A stretch of DNA of 64,000 nucleotides, from contig CAMOUL010000005.1 in the NCBI GenBank assembly GCA_946626605.1, positions 43,770 to 107,769 of the forward strand. The letters are read 5' to 3'. Shown here in pieces: positions 20,279 to 28,994 of the stretch. The stretch comes from an uncultured Bacteroidales bacterium. GTDB lineage: Bacteria; Bacteroidota; Bacteroidia; Bacteroidales; Paludibacteraceae. Position numbers and translations under genes: made by a program. The stretch's first letter is position 1. The number at the start of each line of letters is the position of its first letter. The notes under the pieces are model-generated. The model did not search any database and was not told the DNA's origin. It saw only the letters and a list, made by a program, of their open reading frames with translations.

Positions 20279-21019
20279 ATGATTGCGAAAATTATGGCGA
20301 TAGGGAACGTGACGCCGGATAGTTTTTACGCCGGGTCGCGATTGATGTTTTCCGACGAAAAAGTGGATACGGACCGCATTGTGATGTGGGCGCGGCAAGC
20401 CATCGCTGACGGAGCGGATATTTTGGATATCGGCGCTTGCTCTACCCGACCGAACAGTACCCCCGTGGACGAAGAGACCGAGTGGAGACGATTAGCTCCT
20501 GCCCTCTCCGCGATTCGCGATGCTCTCCCCTCCGTCGAACTGTCCGTCGATACCTTCCGACCGGAGATCGCCCGTAGGGTAATGGAGGCTTTGGGTCCGC
20601 TCATCATCAATGACATCTCCGGAGGATGCGAAGCGATGTACTCGCTCGTGCGATCCTACGAGGCGCCGTATATCTGGACCCTGCGCGGAGACCTCGAGCT
20701 GCCGGCTCATGCCGAGCACATGCAAGGTATCCAGCTCATTCTCGATCCGGGATTCGGATTTATCGGTTCGCCCGAACGGGATTACGAATGCATGCGCTCG
20801 ATGGACAGCCTGCGGCGCTTTAACCTCCCGATTCTCGTCGGTGTCAGCCGCAAGTCGATGGTATATAAACCCCTCGGCCTCACGCCCGAGAATTGTCTGG
20901 AAGCCACCCAGGCGCTGCAACTCTACGCCCTCTTCCACGGCGCCACTATATTACGCACGCATGACGTAGCGCACACCGCGCGCACGATAAAACTATATAA
21001 TATACTAAATAGTAAGTAA
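20279..21019 (+). CDS. folP: Dihydropteroate synthase
   Basis: 246 aa, slightly shorter than the usual 270-290. The enzyme condenses p-aminobenzoate with 6-hydroxymethyl-dihydropterin pyrophosphate in folate synthesis and is the target of sulfonamides. Motifs visible: NVTPDSF at residues 10-16, DIGACSTRP, ELSVDTFRPE, IINDISGG, LILDPGFGF, ILVGVSRKSM and the C-terminal LRTHDV. The start could be the ATG at 20279 or the one at 20294 (MAIGNVTPDSF), because the promoter sits right at the first. The gene ends 5 bp before cdaA, a linkage common in this phylum, so the two form an operon. Confidence 0.95.
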   Translation: MIAKIMAIGNVTPDSFYAGSRLMFSDEKVDTDRIVMWARQAIADGADILDIGACSTRPNSTPVDEETEWRRLAPALSAIRDALPSVELSVDTFRPEIARRVMEALGPLIINDISGGCEAMYSLVRSYEAPYIWTLRGDLELPAHAEHMQGIQLILDPGFGFIGSPERDYECMRSMDSLRRFNLPILVGVSRKSMVYKPLGLTPENCLEATQALQLYALFHGATILRTHDVAHTARTIKLYNILNSK

Positions 21020-21024
21020 TAACT

Positions 21025-21813
21025 ATGCATTTCTTAGCATTCTCTTTTGGATTCAAAGATGTGATTGATATCTTGCTGGTGGCGGGTATCCTCTACTACA
21101 CCTATCGCCTGCTCCGCAAGACCGGCGCCGCAAACCTCTTCTGGGGTATTCTGGCATTCATCCTCGTTTGGTTTTTGGTCAGTTTTGTCTTCCATCTGGA
21201 CCTCACGGGCGCACTCTTTGACCGTATCATCTCCGTCGGCGCGATTGCCCTGATTGTCATTTTCCAGGAAGAGATACGTATGTTCTTCTATCGTATCGGC
21301 TCGCGGTTCTCGTCCTGGAGTATCTTCCGGCCAACTGCCAATAAGGACGATGCCGGCTCGCGGCAGCAGATCCTCGAGATCACCCAAGCCTGCCGCCATA
21401 TGGCTTCTACCAAGACCGGCGCTCTCATCGTCCTCGCCGGAGGAGGCAGCCTCAAGGAGATCGTCGATACCGGCGAGCGGTTGGACGCACAAGTCTCCGC
21501 ACGGTTAATCGAGAACATCTTCTTCAAGAACACCCCGCTCCACGACGGTGCTCTCGTCATCCGGGACGGAAAGATGGTCGCGGCAGCATGTATCCTGCCG
21601 GTCAGCAAGAACCAGAATATCCCGCTCCATTACGGTCTTCGTCACCGCGCAGCATTGGGCCTAACAGAAAAATCCGACGCCACGTGCATTGTGGTGTCGG
21701 AAGAAACAGGCCATATCTCCGTCGCCGAAGCCGGCGAGATACGAGAGGTCAAAGAGGATGAGTTATTCCTCGTACTTCATTCCTCGGCTGCTACTGCGCC
21801 GGCTGCGAATTGA
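21025..21813 (+). CDS. cdaA: Diadenylate cyclase, CdaA type
   Basis: 262 aa. It makes the second messenger c-di-AMP from two ATP. Three transmembrane segments lie in residues 12-85 (ILLVAGILYYTY, FWGILAFILVWFLVSFVF, VGAIALIVIF). A DAC catalytic domain follows, with DGA at 174-176 and RHRAA at 206-210, the two active-site motifs. Architecture and length match membrane-bound CdaA (DacA). It lies directly behind folP. Its last 51 bp overlap the 3' end of the convergent outer-membrane gene. Confidence 0.95.
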   Translation: MHFLAFSFGFKDVIDILLVAGILYYTYRLLRKTGAANLFWGILAFILVWFLVSFVFHLDLTGALFDRIISVGAIALIVIFQEEIRMFFYRIGSRFSSWSIFRPTANKDDAGSRQQILEITQACRHMASTKTGALIVLAGGGSLKEIVDTGERLDAQVSARLIENIFFKNTPLHDGALVIRDGKMVAAACILPVSKNQNIPLHYGLRHRAALGLTEKSDATCIVVSEETGHISVAEAGEIREVKEDELFLVLHSSAATAPAAN

Positions 21814-22836
21814 GGTGCCGTACGCATCGCGGCAGATCACGCACTGGCCGGGCTCCGGCAGTTGGAACAGTACCGTAAACTTGATTCCCACCATCAGACT
21901 GTTCACCGACTTGGCGAACGGCTGTTTCGTGCCATCGGGGTTGGTCGTCTCAGTGGACATTATATCGTTTACCTTCAGGTTATCAATCATCGAAGTAGTG
22001 TTATACACCGGTGCCGTTTCGCCTACGTTATAGCCGGACGGCATCACTAAGCCGTCCAGCGTGCGGTTGTTATGGATATCCAATAGACCATAATCCACAA
22101 ACGCCGCCAGACGGTACTCGATCTTGCGTTTCGGGACGTCATAGCCCACAGCGTCATAGACCGGACCTAAACGACCGCCGATCTCAAAACTCAGATCTAC
22201 ATCCATGCCCAGACTCGCCTTCGCGCTGCCTTTCAGCTTGTAGCCCTCGAAGAACTGGTAGTCCGGCATGTTGCGGAAATCATCATAGATGAGCTGGTTA
22301 TTCGGATCCGTGTAACGGCCAAACGTATTCACGGTGGCTGTCGAATGAGCACGCGTCAGCACGTTCGCCACAAACTTGGCTCCGACTAACATATAGAACT
22401 TACGATGCTGTACACCGATCATGAGCGGCACCTGAACCGCTAAGTTATTATACTGGTCATGCCGATCCTGCAACTCATAGATATACGTGAACGGCTCATC
22501 ATCCAAATCCCTCTGGTTAAGCAGGGGCACCGTCATATTACTCGATTGGATATAACTCGTCATACCACCCTGGGCACCTACGCCGACGTCGAACAAGAAC
22601 CGCGTCGGGCTATACGTACCTCCGGCTTGCAACTCGTATAAGAAACCTGCACCTCCGGCTACACCGAAACTCGGGCCATAATTACTCTGCGAGGGGAGTA
22701 AGGTCCATTCGCCCACGTTGGCATACGCGCCAACATAGTTGTTTACCTTTGCATTCACCGCACCGCTAAAGAGCATCGCGAGGAGCAAAACCCAGTATGA
22801 TTGATGTTTTTTCACTGTTTTATTTGTATTTTCCAT
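21763..22836 (-). CDS. Outer-membrane beta-barrel protein
   Basis: The start is placed at the ATG of 22834-22836 (MENTNKTVKKHQSYWVLL...GAVNAK), which gives a signal peptide of about 29 residues; an upstream in-frame ATG at 22857 is possible. The mature protein of about 330 residues has alternating hydrophobic/aromatic strands with glycine turns (GVAGGAGFLYELQAGGTY, FLFDVGVGAQGG, VQVPLMIGVQHRKFYMLVGAKF, MVGIKFTVLFQLP) typical of small outer-membrane barrels of Bacteroidota. A CVIC motif follows near the end. The gene overlaps the end of cdaA in convergent orientation. No specific function can be assigned. Confidence 0.75.
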   Translation of the reverse strand: MENTNKTVKKHQSYWVLLLAMLFSGAVNAKVNNYVGAYANVGEWTLLPSQSNYGPSFGVAGGAGFLYELQAGGTYSPTRFLFDVGVGAQGGMTSYIQSSNMTVPLLNQRDLDDEPFTYIYELQDRHDQYNNLAVQVPLMIGVQHRKFYMLVGAKFVANVLTRAHSTATVNTFGRYTDPNNQLIYDDFRNMPDYQFFEGYKLKGSAKASLGMDVDLSFEIGGRLGPVYDAVGYDVPKRKIEYRLAAFVDYGLLDIHNNRTLDGLVMPSGYNVGETAPVYNTTSMIDNLKVNDIMSTETTNPDGTKQPFAKSVNSLMVGIKFTVLFQLPEPGQCVICRDAYGTSIRSRRSSSRGMKYEE

Positions 22837-22854
22837 TTTTTTTTCGTACCTTTG
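22823..22854 (+). promoter_or_regulatory. Candidate metG promoter
   Basis: TTTG (22823-22826), 20 nt, TACCTTTG (22847-22854): a full match to the phylum consensus on the plus strand. The predicted start near 22861 gives metG a leader of about 140 nt that overlaps, in antisense, the leader of the divergent barrel gene. A weaker TACATTTG at 22974-22981 could be a second start closer to the gene. Confidence 0.5.
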
Positions 22855-22924
22855 CACCCGATTTCGGTCATGCGCAAAATACGACGAAAGGTATCACCTA
22901 CGTTATAAAACCATTTTGCGGCCG

Positions 22925-22955
22925 CAAAAGTACTAATTTTTTTTGACATACGCAA
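22925..22955 (-). promoter_or_regulatory. Promoter of the outer-membrane barrel gene
   Basis: On the minus strand TTGCGTATGTCAA (22943-22955) precedes TACTTTTG (22925-22932) with 20-nt spacing. Predicted start near 22918. Confidence 0.65.
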
Positions 22956-23001
22956 AAAATTTACGCTTTTTTTTACATTTGAACTAAAAATTACACAAAA
23001 T

Positions 23002-25095
23002 ATGGCATTTAATCGCACTTTAATCACAGCTGCACTCCCTTATGCGAACGGACCCGTGCATATTGGACACCTCGCCGGAGTGTACGTTCCTGCGGATATC
23101 TACGCCAGATATCTGCGTCTGAAAGGTAAAGAGACGCTCTTTGTCTGCGGTAGTGATGAACACGGCGTGCCGGTGACCATCCGCGCGCGAAAAGAGGGTA
23201 TCACCACCCAGCAGGTCGTCGATCGCTACCATGAGTTGATCAAGCGTTCCTTCGCGGAGTTCGGTATATCATTCGATATCTACTCCCGGACCACTTCGCC
23301 GACACATCATCAGTTCGCGTCGGATTATTTCCGCGCAATGTACGATGCCGGACAGTTTGTAGAGGAGACCTCCGAGCAGTTCTACGACCCCGAGACCGGA
23401 CATTTCCTTACCGACCGAAACATCCGCGGCGAGTGCCCGCGCTGCCATTCATTGGGCGCTTATGGCGATCAGTGTGAGAAATGCGGCGCAACCCTTTCCC
23501 CGGACGAACTCATCAATCCCTACAACGCCGAGACCGGCAATCCGCTCGCAAAGAAAGAGACCAAACACTGGTACCTGCCCCTCGACCAATACCAGGCTTG
23601 GCTGGAGGACTGGATCCTCAATAACCATAAGGAATGGAGGCCGAACGTCTATGGCCAGTGTAAGTCCTGGCTCGACGGAGGACTCAAACCCCGTGCCGTC
23701 ACACGTGACCTGGACTGGGGTATCCCGGTACCTGTAGAAGGAGCTGAAGGAAAAGTGCTGTACGTATGGTTCGACGCTCCGATCGGATACATCTCCAACA
23801 CCATCGAGCTGTGCCAAAAGCAGCCCGAGAAATACGGCGATTGGCAGAAATGGTGGAAGCAGGAAGATACCAGAATGATCCATTTCATCGGAAAAGATAA
23901 TATTGTTTTCCACTGCATCGTCTTCCCCGCCATGCTCAAAGCGCAGGGTTACAACCTGCCGGATAACGTACCTTCCAACGAGTTCCTCAACCTTGAGGGA
24001 GATAAGATCTCCACTTCCCGCAACTGGGCGGTGTGGCTCAATGAGTACCTCGAGGATTTCCCCGGCAAACAGGACGTTCTCCGCTATGTCCTTACCGCCA
24101 ACGCACCGGAGACCAAGGACAACGACTTCACCTGGGCGGATTTCCAGGCACGCAACAACAACGAACTCGTCGCTATCTACGGCAACTTCGTCAATCGCGC
24201 GCTCGTGCTCACGAATAAATATTTTGAAGGACGCGTGCCCGCGTGCGGAGAACTGAACGATTACGACAAGGCAACCATCGAGGAGTTCAAGAATGTCAAA
24301 GCCACCCTCGAGGACCTGCTCAATAACTTCAAGTTCCGCGAGGCGCAGAAAGAGGCAATGAACCTCGCCCGTATCGGTAACAAATACCTCGCTGACACCG
24401 AGCCTTGGAAACTCGCCAAACAGATAGAAACAAGCGACGAAGTCGCCAAACGGGTACAAACAATCCTCCACCTGTCGCTACAGATTGCAGCCAATCTCGC
24501 CATCGCTTTTGAGCCATTCTTGCCGTTTTCATCGGCAAAATTAAGAGGAATGCTTCGTCTCAATGAGGCTGCCGGATGGGAAGATTTAGGCCGTATCGAT
24601 CTCCTTTCCACCGGTGAGCAACTCGGCGAAGTATCCCTGCTCTTCGAGAAGATCGAAGATGCCGCTATCCAGGCACAACTCGATCGGCTCGAGCGCATCA
24701 AAAAGGAGAACGAAGAAGCCGCTAAAGCCGAGGCGCTCAAAAACTGGCGTCCGGAACCCGTCAAAGCAGCTACAAACATCGATGAATTCGACAAGAATGA
24801 CATCCGCGTAGCTACCGTGCTGGAATGTACGAATGTGAAAAAGTCAGATCGACTCCTGCAATTTAAGTTAGACGACGGCATGGGTGAGCGTACTATTTTA
24901 AGTGGTATCGCGCAATCTTACCCGGATCCATCGGTACTCATCGGCAAACAAGTGCTCTTCATTGCGAACTTCCCGCCGAGAAAAATGATGGGTATTGAAT
25001 CCCAGGGAATGATCCTCTCCGCAGTCGATGCCGACGGCAAACTCGTCGTCACTACCGTTTCTGCCCCCGTCAAAAACGGCTGTCAAGTAGGATAA
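23002..25095 (+). CDS. metG: Methionyl-tRNA synthetase
   Basis: 697 aa. Charges tRNA-Met and initiator tRNA with methionine. The Rossmann-fold HIGH signature is [11 protein letters not shown] (HIGH at residues 20-23). A zinc-binding insert has CPRC at 145-148 and CEKC shortly after. The KMSKS loop appears as KISTS at 335-339 after NLEGD. An anticodon-binding helical domain follows. The last 105 residues ([14 protein letters not shown]...ERTILSGIA...[17 protein letters not shown]) are the EMAP/Trbp111-like tRNA-binding and dimerisation domain, so this is the long dimeric form. A CAU tRNA gene follows 92 bp downstream under its own promoter. Confidence 0.98.
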   Translation: MAFNRTLITAALPYANGPVHIGHLAGVYVPADIYARYLRLKGKETLFVCGSDEHGVPVTIRARKEGITTQQVVDRYHELIKRSFAEFGISFDIYSRTTSPTHHQFASDYFRAMYDAGQFVEETSEQFYDPETGHFLTDRNIRGECPRCHSLGAYGDQCEKCGATLSPDELINPYNAETGNPLAKKETKHWYLPLDQYQAWLEDWILNNHKEWRPNVYGQCKSWLDGGLKPRAVTRDLDWGIPVPVEGAEGKVLYVWFDAPIGYISNTIELCQKQPEKYGDWQKWWKQEDTRMIHFIGKDNIVFHCIVFPAMLKAQGYNLPDNVPSNEFLNLEGDKISTSRNWAVWLNEYLEDFPGKQDVLRYVLTANAPETKDNDFTWADFQARNNNELVAIYGNFVNRALVLTNKYFEGRVPACGELNDYDKATIEEFKNVKATLEDLLNNFKFREAQKEAMNLARIGNKYLADTEPWKLAKQIETSDEVAKRVQTILHLSLQIAANLAIAFEPFLPFSSAKLRGMLRLNEAAGWEDLGRIDLLSTGEQLGEVSLLFEKIEDAAIQAQLDRLERIKKENEEAAKAEALKNWRPEPVKAATNIDEFDKNDIRVATVLECTNVKKSDRLLQFKLDDGMGERTILSGIAQSYPDPSVLIGKQVLFIANFPPRKMMGIESQGMILSAVDADGKLVVTTVSAPVKNGCQVG

Positions 25096-25127
25096 ATCGC
25101 TTTTTTTGACAAAAAAATGCAAAAAAA

Positions 25128-25159
25128 TTTGCGTATGTCAAAAAAAAGCAGTACTTTTG
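25128..25159 (+). promoter_or_regulatory. Promoter of the CAU tRNA gene
   Basis: TTTG starting at 25128 within TTTGCGTATGTCA, then 20 nt, then TACTTTTG (25152-25159). Predicted start near 25166, about 20 nt before the tRNA. Confidence 0.7.
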
Positions 25160-25186
25160 CACCCGCTTTCGTAAAAACGAGGTGTT

Positions 25187-25260
25187 GGCGGGATAGCTCA
25201 GCTGGTTAGAGCGCATGATTCATAATCATGAGGTCCCCAGTTCAATCCTGGGTCCCGCTA
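25187..25260 (+). tRNA. tRNA-Met (CAU anticodon), elongator type
   Basis: A 74-nt cloverleaf: acceptor GGCGGGA pairs with TCCCGCT (with a G1-U72 wobble); D arm GCTC...GAGC; anticodon stem CATGA/TCATG with loop TTCATAA and anticodon CAT at 25221-25223; T loop TTCAATC. CCA is not encoded. The anticodon stem lacks the three G-C pairs of initiator tRNA and position 11 is C, so it is not the initiator. It could instead be tRNA-Ile2, which has a lysidine-modified CAU anticodon; overall it looks more like elongator tRNA-Met. Confidence 0.93.
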
Positions 25261-25261
25261 C

Positions 25262-25296
25262 AAAAAAGAGACGGTCATCGACCGCCTCTTTTTTTA
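25262..25296. terminator. Bidirectional intrinsic terminator
   Basis: GAGACGGTC (25268-25276) pairs with GACCGCCTC (25280-25288) with one wobble pair, flanked by six A on the left and eight T on the right. It can stop both the tRNA transcript and the convergent tdk-priA-kinase operon, whose last stop codon overlaps the T-run. Confidence 0.85.
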
Positions 25297-26241
25297 CCCC
25301 ACATTGAACTGACTTCCGCCTATAAACTCCCTCAAAATGGAGGTTCGTGGTACAAAAGAAGCCTCCAGCGGCTCGAAGAAACTCAGGAAGTAAAGCAGCT
25401 GCTCTGCCATCGGATACTCCTCTGCTACTGCCGGCACCGTTTGCAAGGCTGTTTCTATCGTTAGTCTGATTGCCGACAACTCATACGTCATAGCGGTATC
25501 GAAGAAAGCGTCCGCCTCATTCCTAAACGGCTCTATCCATTGCGCTTCGCCTTCGATCACATCCGGCCACAAGGCGATAGTAGCCTGCGGAGACTTGCCG
25601 CGCGTACGCAAGTCACGACTCATTCTGCGTAACAAACGGTTCACATATGTCGGTACCCATCGCTCGCCATCCAGCGTCACATGGCTCATCGGAGCCGCAT
25701 AAATGCGGTACTTGCAAGCAGCATCGATACGTTCGGTCAAGATGGGATTGAGCGCATGGATTCCTTCGATAACTAACACGGTCTCAGCCTCTAATTGCAG
25801 CGTCTCGCCGTTATACTCCCTTTTCCCAGTCAGAAAATTGAAAGTCGGTAACGCCACCTCTTCGCCGGCTATCAGCCCGCGCAGGTCCTTGTCTAACTGC
25901 TCCAAGTTCAGGGCATTGACGCTCTCGTAATCTTTCTTTCCGTCTTTGTCCGGCACTAACTGATCTTGTTCCAAGAACCAGTTATCCAGCGACAGCGCTA
26001 CCGGCTTCTTGCCTTGCGCCAACAACTCCAGACACAGACGGTGGCTCGCACTGGTCTTGCCTGATGAAGACGGACCGGCAATCAACACGACCCGCACCTG
26101 CTCACGCGAGCAGATGTCCTTAGCTATCTGCTGCAACTGCTCGGCATGATATTTCTCACCATCCGCCACCAACTGTTCCGCGCGCCCGGACTCAATCATC
26201 TCATTAATATATGCCACCCGGCATTTTGATTCTTCTATCAT
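25294..26241 (-). CDS. Uridine kinase-like nucleoside kinase
   Basis: 315 aa from the ATG at 26239-26241 (MIEESKCRVAYINEM); a GTG at 26268 would add nine residues. It is a P-loop kinase of the phosphoribulokinase/uridine kinase family: Walker A GPSSSGKTS, LSLDNWFLEQD (lid/substrate region), VLVIEGIHALNP (Walker B), and NRLLRRMSRDLRTRGKSPQATI. It probably phosphorylates uridine/cytidine for pyrimidine salvage, which fits its operon with thymidine kinase. Many Bacteroidota homologues, as I recall them, are about 550 aa with an N-terminal TGS/ThrRS-like half; here only the kinase half is present. It lies 38 bp after priA. Confidence 0.85.
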   Translation of the reverse strand: MIEESKCRVAYINEMIESGRAEQLVADGEKYHAEQLQQIAKDICSREQVRVVLIAGPSSSGKTSASHRLCLELLAQGKKPVALSLDNWFLEQDQLVPDKDGKKDYESVNALNLEQLDKDLRGLIAGEEVALPTFNFLTGKREYNGETLQLEAETVLVIEGIHALNPILTERIDAACKYRIYAAPMSHVTLDGERWVPTYVNRLLRRMSRDLRTRGKSPQATIALWPDVIEGEAQWIEPFRNEADAFFDTAMTYELSAIRLTIETALQTVPAVAEEYPMAEQLLYFLSFFEPLEASFVPRTSILREFIGGSQFNVG

Positions 26242-26279
26242 AAAGCCATTTACAATTTGGACATTCACTATTTATTCAT

Positions 26280-28292
26280 TTATTGCGGATCTACATCTAC
26301 TACAATTTTTACATTTTTTACCGATGGAATCGACCAAACTTGATCGATTGCCTCTTTCAATCTGCGTTTGGCTTCCGACATATTGGCGCCTTGCTCAATA
26401 CGTAGCGTGAGCTCACGAATCGTATAAGCCTGTATCTTCTCCACCGCCGGAATAATCACTCCCGAAACGCGCGGACCGAAGATCTTCACCAGATACCCTT
26501 GCAACTGCGTCACAGCTTGATGCACGCGCACGCCGTTATGATCGCGCAACTGAAGACGAATCACCCGATAAAATGGGGGATAATTGAATAGTTTCCGCTC
26601 TGCTATCTGATGGTTGTACAAGGCTTCGTAATCATGATTTTGCACCATACCAAGAACCACATTCCGCGGTTCAAAACTCTGGATAATAACCTCCCCTTTC
26701 GCTCCTTTTCGTCCTGCACGACCTGCTACTTGCTCCAACATCTGGTACGCTCGTTCATACGCGCGGAAATCCGGCTGGTTAAACAGCGGATCCGCGTTCA
26801 GCACCGCTACCAACCGCACATCGTCGAAATGCAGACCTTTCGTCACCATCTGCGTCCCCACGAGGATATCACACTCGTGATTGGCAAAGGCATTGATGAT
26901 ATCCTGATACGCCGATCGGTTACGCGTCGTGTCCAGATCCATCCTCAGCACGCGTGCCTCCGGAAAGAGCGCCTGTATCTCGTCCTCAATGCGCTCCGTA
27001 CCAAAACCGATAGCTTTCAGTTCTCCGCCGCAGGTCGGACACACGGCCGGAACGGGCATGTGGTAGCCGCAGTAATGGCATCGCAGCTCCTTCTCGCGTT
27101 TATGCCATGTCATCGGTACATCGCATTGCACACATCGGGGCGGCTCGCCGCACGAGGTACATTGGACCTGCGGCGCATAGCCACGGCGGTTCTGAAAGAG
27201 AATGACCTGCTTCCCATCCGCCAACACCTCACGCATTCGCGCTACCAACGGGTCGCTGAAATGGCCATACATCTCCTTGCGGTTATATTGTTGCCTGAGG
27301 TCGATCAGATGAATATCCGGCATCTCGACACCTCCGTAACGCTCCGTCAGCGAGACCAGACCGTACACCCCTTTTTTTGCCAAAAAGTACGATTCCATCG
27401 AGGGTGTTGCCGTTCCTAAGAGCACTTTTGCATGATGTTCCTGCGCGAGAACGATAGCCGCAGCGCGGGCATGATAGCGAGGATCGGGTTCCGCCTGCTT
27501 GTAACTCGGTTCGTGCTCTTCGTCAACAATAACTAAGCCCACATTCGGTATCGGCAGAAAGATAGCGCTTCGTGCACCGATCACTACGTGCGGTTCTTCT
27601 CGCGCTGAGGAATGATAGAGTTCTTCGCGTTCTGCGTCGGTAAAACGACTGTGATAGACGGTGAGCTTATCGCCGAATATCCGTTGAAGCCGGGAGGTTA
27701 ATTGCGTCGTCAGCGCAATCTCAGGCACCAGATAGAGCACATTCTTGCCCGCCGCAATCTGTTTCTCAATCAGATGGATATAGATATCCGTCTTGCCGGA
27801 CGAAGTAACGCCATGCAGCAACACAATCTGCTTGCCGGAAGTCCAAAAATGCTCGATTTCATCGGTACTTTTCTGCTGCGCAGCCGTCAGCGGATGCATC
27901 GGTTCGACCGGTCCGGTATAGGGCGCAATATGCGTCCTCCTGCGTTTGGGAGGATCTAAGAGACGCTTGTCTAAGCCTGCCGGAAGCGCCGCAGCCATCA
28001 CCTCGCCAAGCGTACACATATAATATGCGCTCATCCATTGCCAGAGTGCCAACTGCTCTCTCGAGACCACCGGCGCCGTGTCGCTCACCGAACTGATCGG
28101 TTTGATCTTCGCTGCAAAAGAAGCATCCACCGGCTCCGTATGTTCTCTTAGGACGATGCCGCGTACCTCTTTTTTCATCAGCGGCACGATCACTCGGGTT
28201 CCCGGTGCAGGCATAGATAAACCATCCGGGATGCTATACGTGTAACAATCTCGGATGGCTAAAGGTAATATGACATCAATGTAATGTACCAT
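26280..28292 (-). CDS. priA: Primosomal replication restart helicase PriA
   Basis: 670 aa from the ATG at 28290-28292 (MVHYIDVILPLAI); two more in-frame starts lie upstream, one of them inside a 15-bp duplication. PriA is a superfamily 2 DNA helicase that reloads the replisome at stalled forks. Visible: the N-terminal 3'BD-like domain; Walker A GVTSSGKT; the DEEH box in VIVDEEHEPSYKQ; ATPSMES; and eight cysteines of the zinc module (CTSCGEPPRCVQC, CHYCG, CPTCGG). Motifs VGTQMVTKG and QVAGRAGR complete the helicase core. It is sandwiched between tdk and the nucleoside kinase in one operon. Confidence 0.96.
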   Translation of the reverse strand: MVHYIDVILPLAIRDCYTYSIPDGLSMPAPGTRVIVPLMKKEVRGIVLREHTEPVDASFAAKIKPISSVSDTAPVVSREQLALWQWMSAYYMCTLGEVMAAALPAGLDKRLLDPPKRRRTHIAPYTGPVEPMHPLTAAQQKSTDEIEHFWTSGKQIVLLHGVTSSGKTDIYIHLIEKQIAAGKNVLYLVPEIALTTQLTSRLQRIFGDKLTVYHSRFTDAEREELYHSSAREEPHVVIGARSAIFLPIPNVGLVIVDEEHEPSYKQAEPDPRYHARAAAIVLAQEHHAKVLLGTATPSMESYFLAKKGVYGLVSLTERYGGVEMPDIHLIDLRQQYNRKEMYGHFSDPLVARMREVLADGKQVILFQNRRGYAPQVQCTSCGEPPRCVQCDVPMTWHKREKELRCHYCGYHMPVPAVCPTCGGELKAIGFGTERIEDEIQALFPEARVLRMDLDTTRNRSAYQDIINAFANHECDILVGTQMVTKGLHFDDVRLVAVLNADPLFNQPDFRAYERAYQMLEQVAGRAGRKGAKGEVIIQSFEPRNVVLGMVQNHDYEALYNHQIAERKLFNYPPFYRVIRLQLRDHNGVRVHQAVTQLQGYLVKIFGPRVSGVIIPAVEKIQAYTIRELTLRIEQGANMSEAKRRLKEAIDQVWSIPSVKNVKIVVDVDPQ

Positions 28293-28317
28293 CTGGTCAT
28301 TTACCATTTGGTCATTT
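28288..28317. repeat. 15-bp tandem duplication at the tdk-priA junction
   Basis: ACCATCTGGTCATTT (28288-28302) is followed directly by ACCATTTGGTCATTT (28303-28317), differing at one base. The right copy contains the tdk stop codon and an in-frame candidate priA ATG (28305-28307). The left copy contains the preferred priA ATG (28290-28292). Confidence 0.9.
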
Positions 28318-28905
28318 GGCTTCTTCGGCAGCGATGGCTTTGTTATAGCATTCGCGGCAGAGAGGTTCATAACTGTCTGTCTCGCCTAACAAAACGCGTT
28401 TATCGGAAGCTACCAGACGATGGCTCACATACGCCAGATCACCGCAATGCACGCAGATGGCATGGGTCTTATACACATCATCGGCAATCGCCATCAGCGC
28501 AGGCATCGGGCCAAAAGGCACGCCCTTGAAATCCATATCGAGACCCGCACAGATGACGCGGATGCCGCGATCCGCCAGCTGCTTGCATACCTCGACGATA
28601 CCCATATCGAAGAACTGCGCCTCGTCGATTCCTACCACGTCGATGTCATCGACCATCAGCAGGATATTCTGGCTGCTGTCCACAGGTGTGGATTGGATGA
28701 CATTGCGGTCGTGAGAAACGACATCCTCGTCGCTATACCGCACGTCGATGGCTGGTTTATAGATCTCCACGCGCAGTTTGGCGAACTTCGCGCGCTTCAT
28801 ACGACGGATGAGTTCCTCTGTCTTACCGGAGAACATCGATCCGCATACTACCTCGATGGAACCCTTCCTCAAACTTGGTCCTTTGGTGTCTCGTTCCGAA
28901 AACAT
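28312..28905 (-). CDS. tdk: Thymidine kinase (type II)
   Basis: 197 aa. Phosphorylates thymidine to dTMP in salvage. Walker A GSMFSGKT at residues 22-29; [10 protein letters not shown] with the catalytic glutamate near residue 96; [20 protein letters not shown] lasso region; zinc ligands in HAICVHCGD and PLCRECY near the C-terminus. First gene of an operon with priA and the nucleoside kinase, driven by a consensus promoter immediately upstream. Confidence 0.97.
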   Translation of the reverse strand: MFSERDTKGPSLRKGSIEVVCGSMFSGKTEELIRRMKRAKFAKLRVEIYKPAIDVRYSDEDVVSHDRNVIQSTPVDSSQNILLMVDDIDVVGIDEAQFFDMGIVEVCKQLADRGIRVICAGLDMDFKGVPFGPMPALMAIADDVYKTHAICVHCGDLAYVSHRLVASDKRVLLGETDSYEPLCRECYNKAIAAEEAK

Positions 28906-28930
28906 AGTTTTTCTTTTTTATTTGCGGCTG

Positions 28931-28961
28931 CAAAGTTACTACAAAAAAATGACATACACAA
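28931..28961 (-). promoter_or_regulatory. Promoter of the tdk-priA-kinase operon
   Basis: On the minus strand TTGTGTATGTCA (28950-28961), then TAACTTTG (28931-28938), same extended consensus and spacing as elsewhere. Predicted start near 28924, about 19 nt before the tdk ATG. Confidence 0.65.
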
Positions 28962-28994
28962 GAGTGTATGCCACTTTTCACAAATTTTTATCTT

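Noticed and set aside
23449..24471. 340-codon open frame on the minus strand
   Set aside because: Fully antisense to metG, whose motifs and length are certain; no recognisable domain.
25187..25260. Initiator tRNA-fMet
   Set aside because: No three consecutive G-C pairs in the anticodon stem and C at position 11; elongator type fits better.
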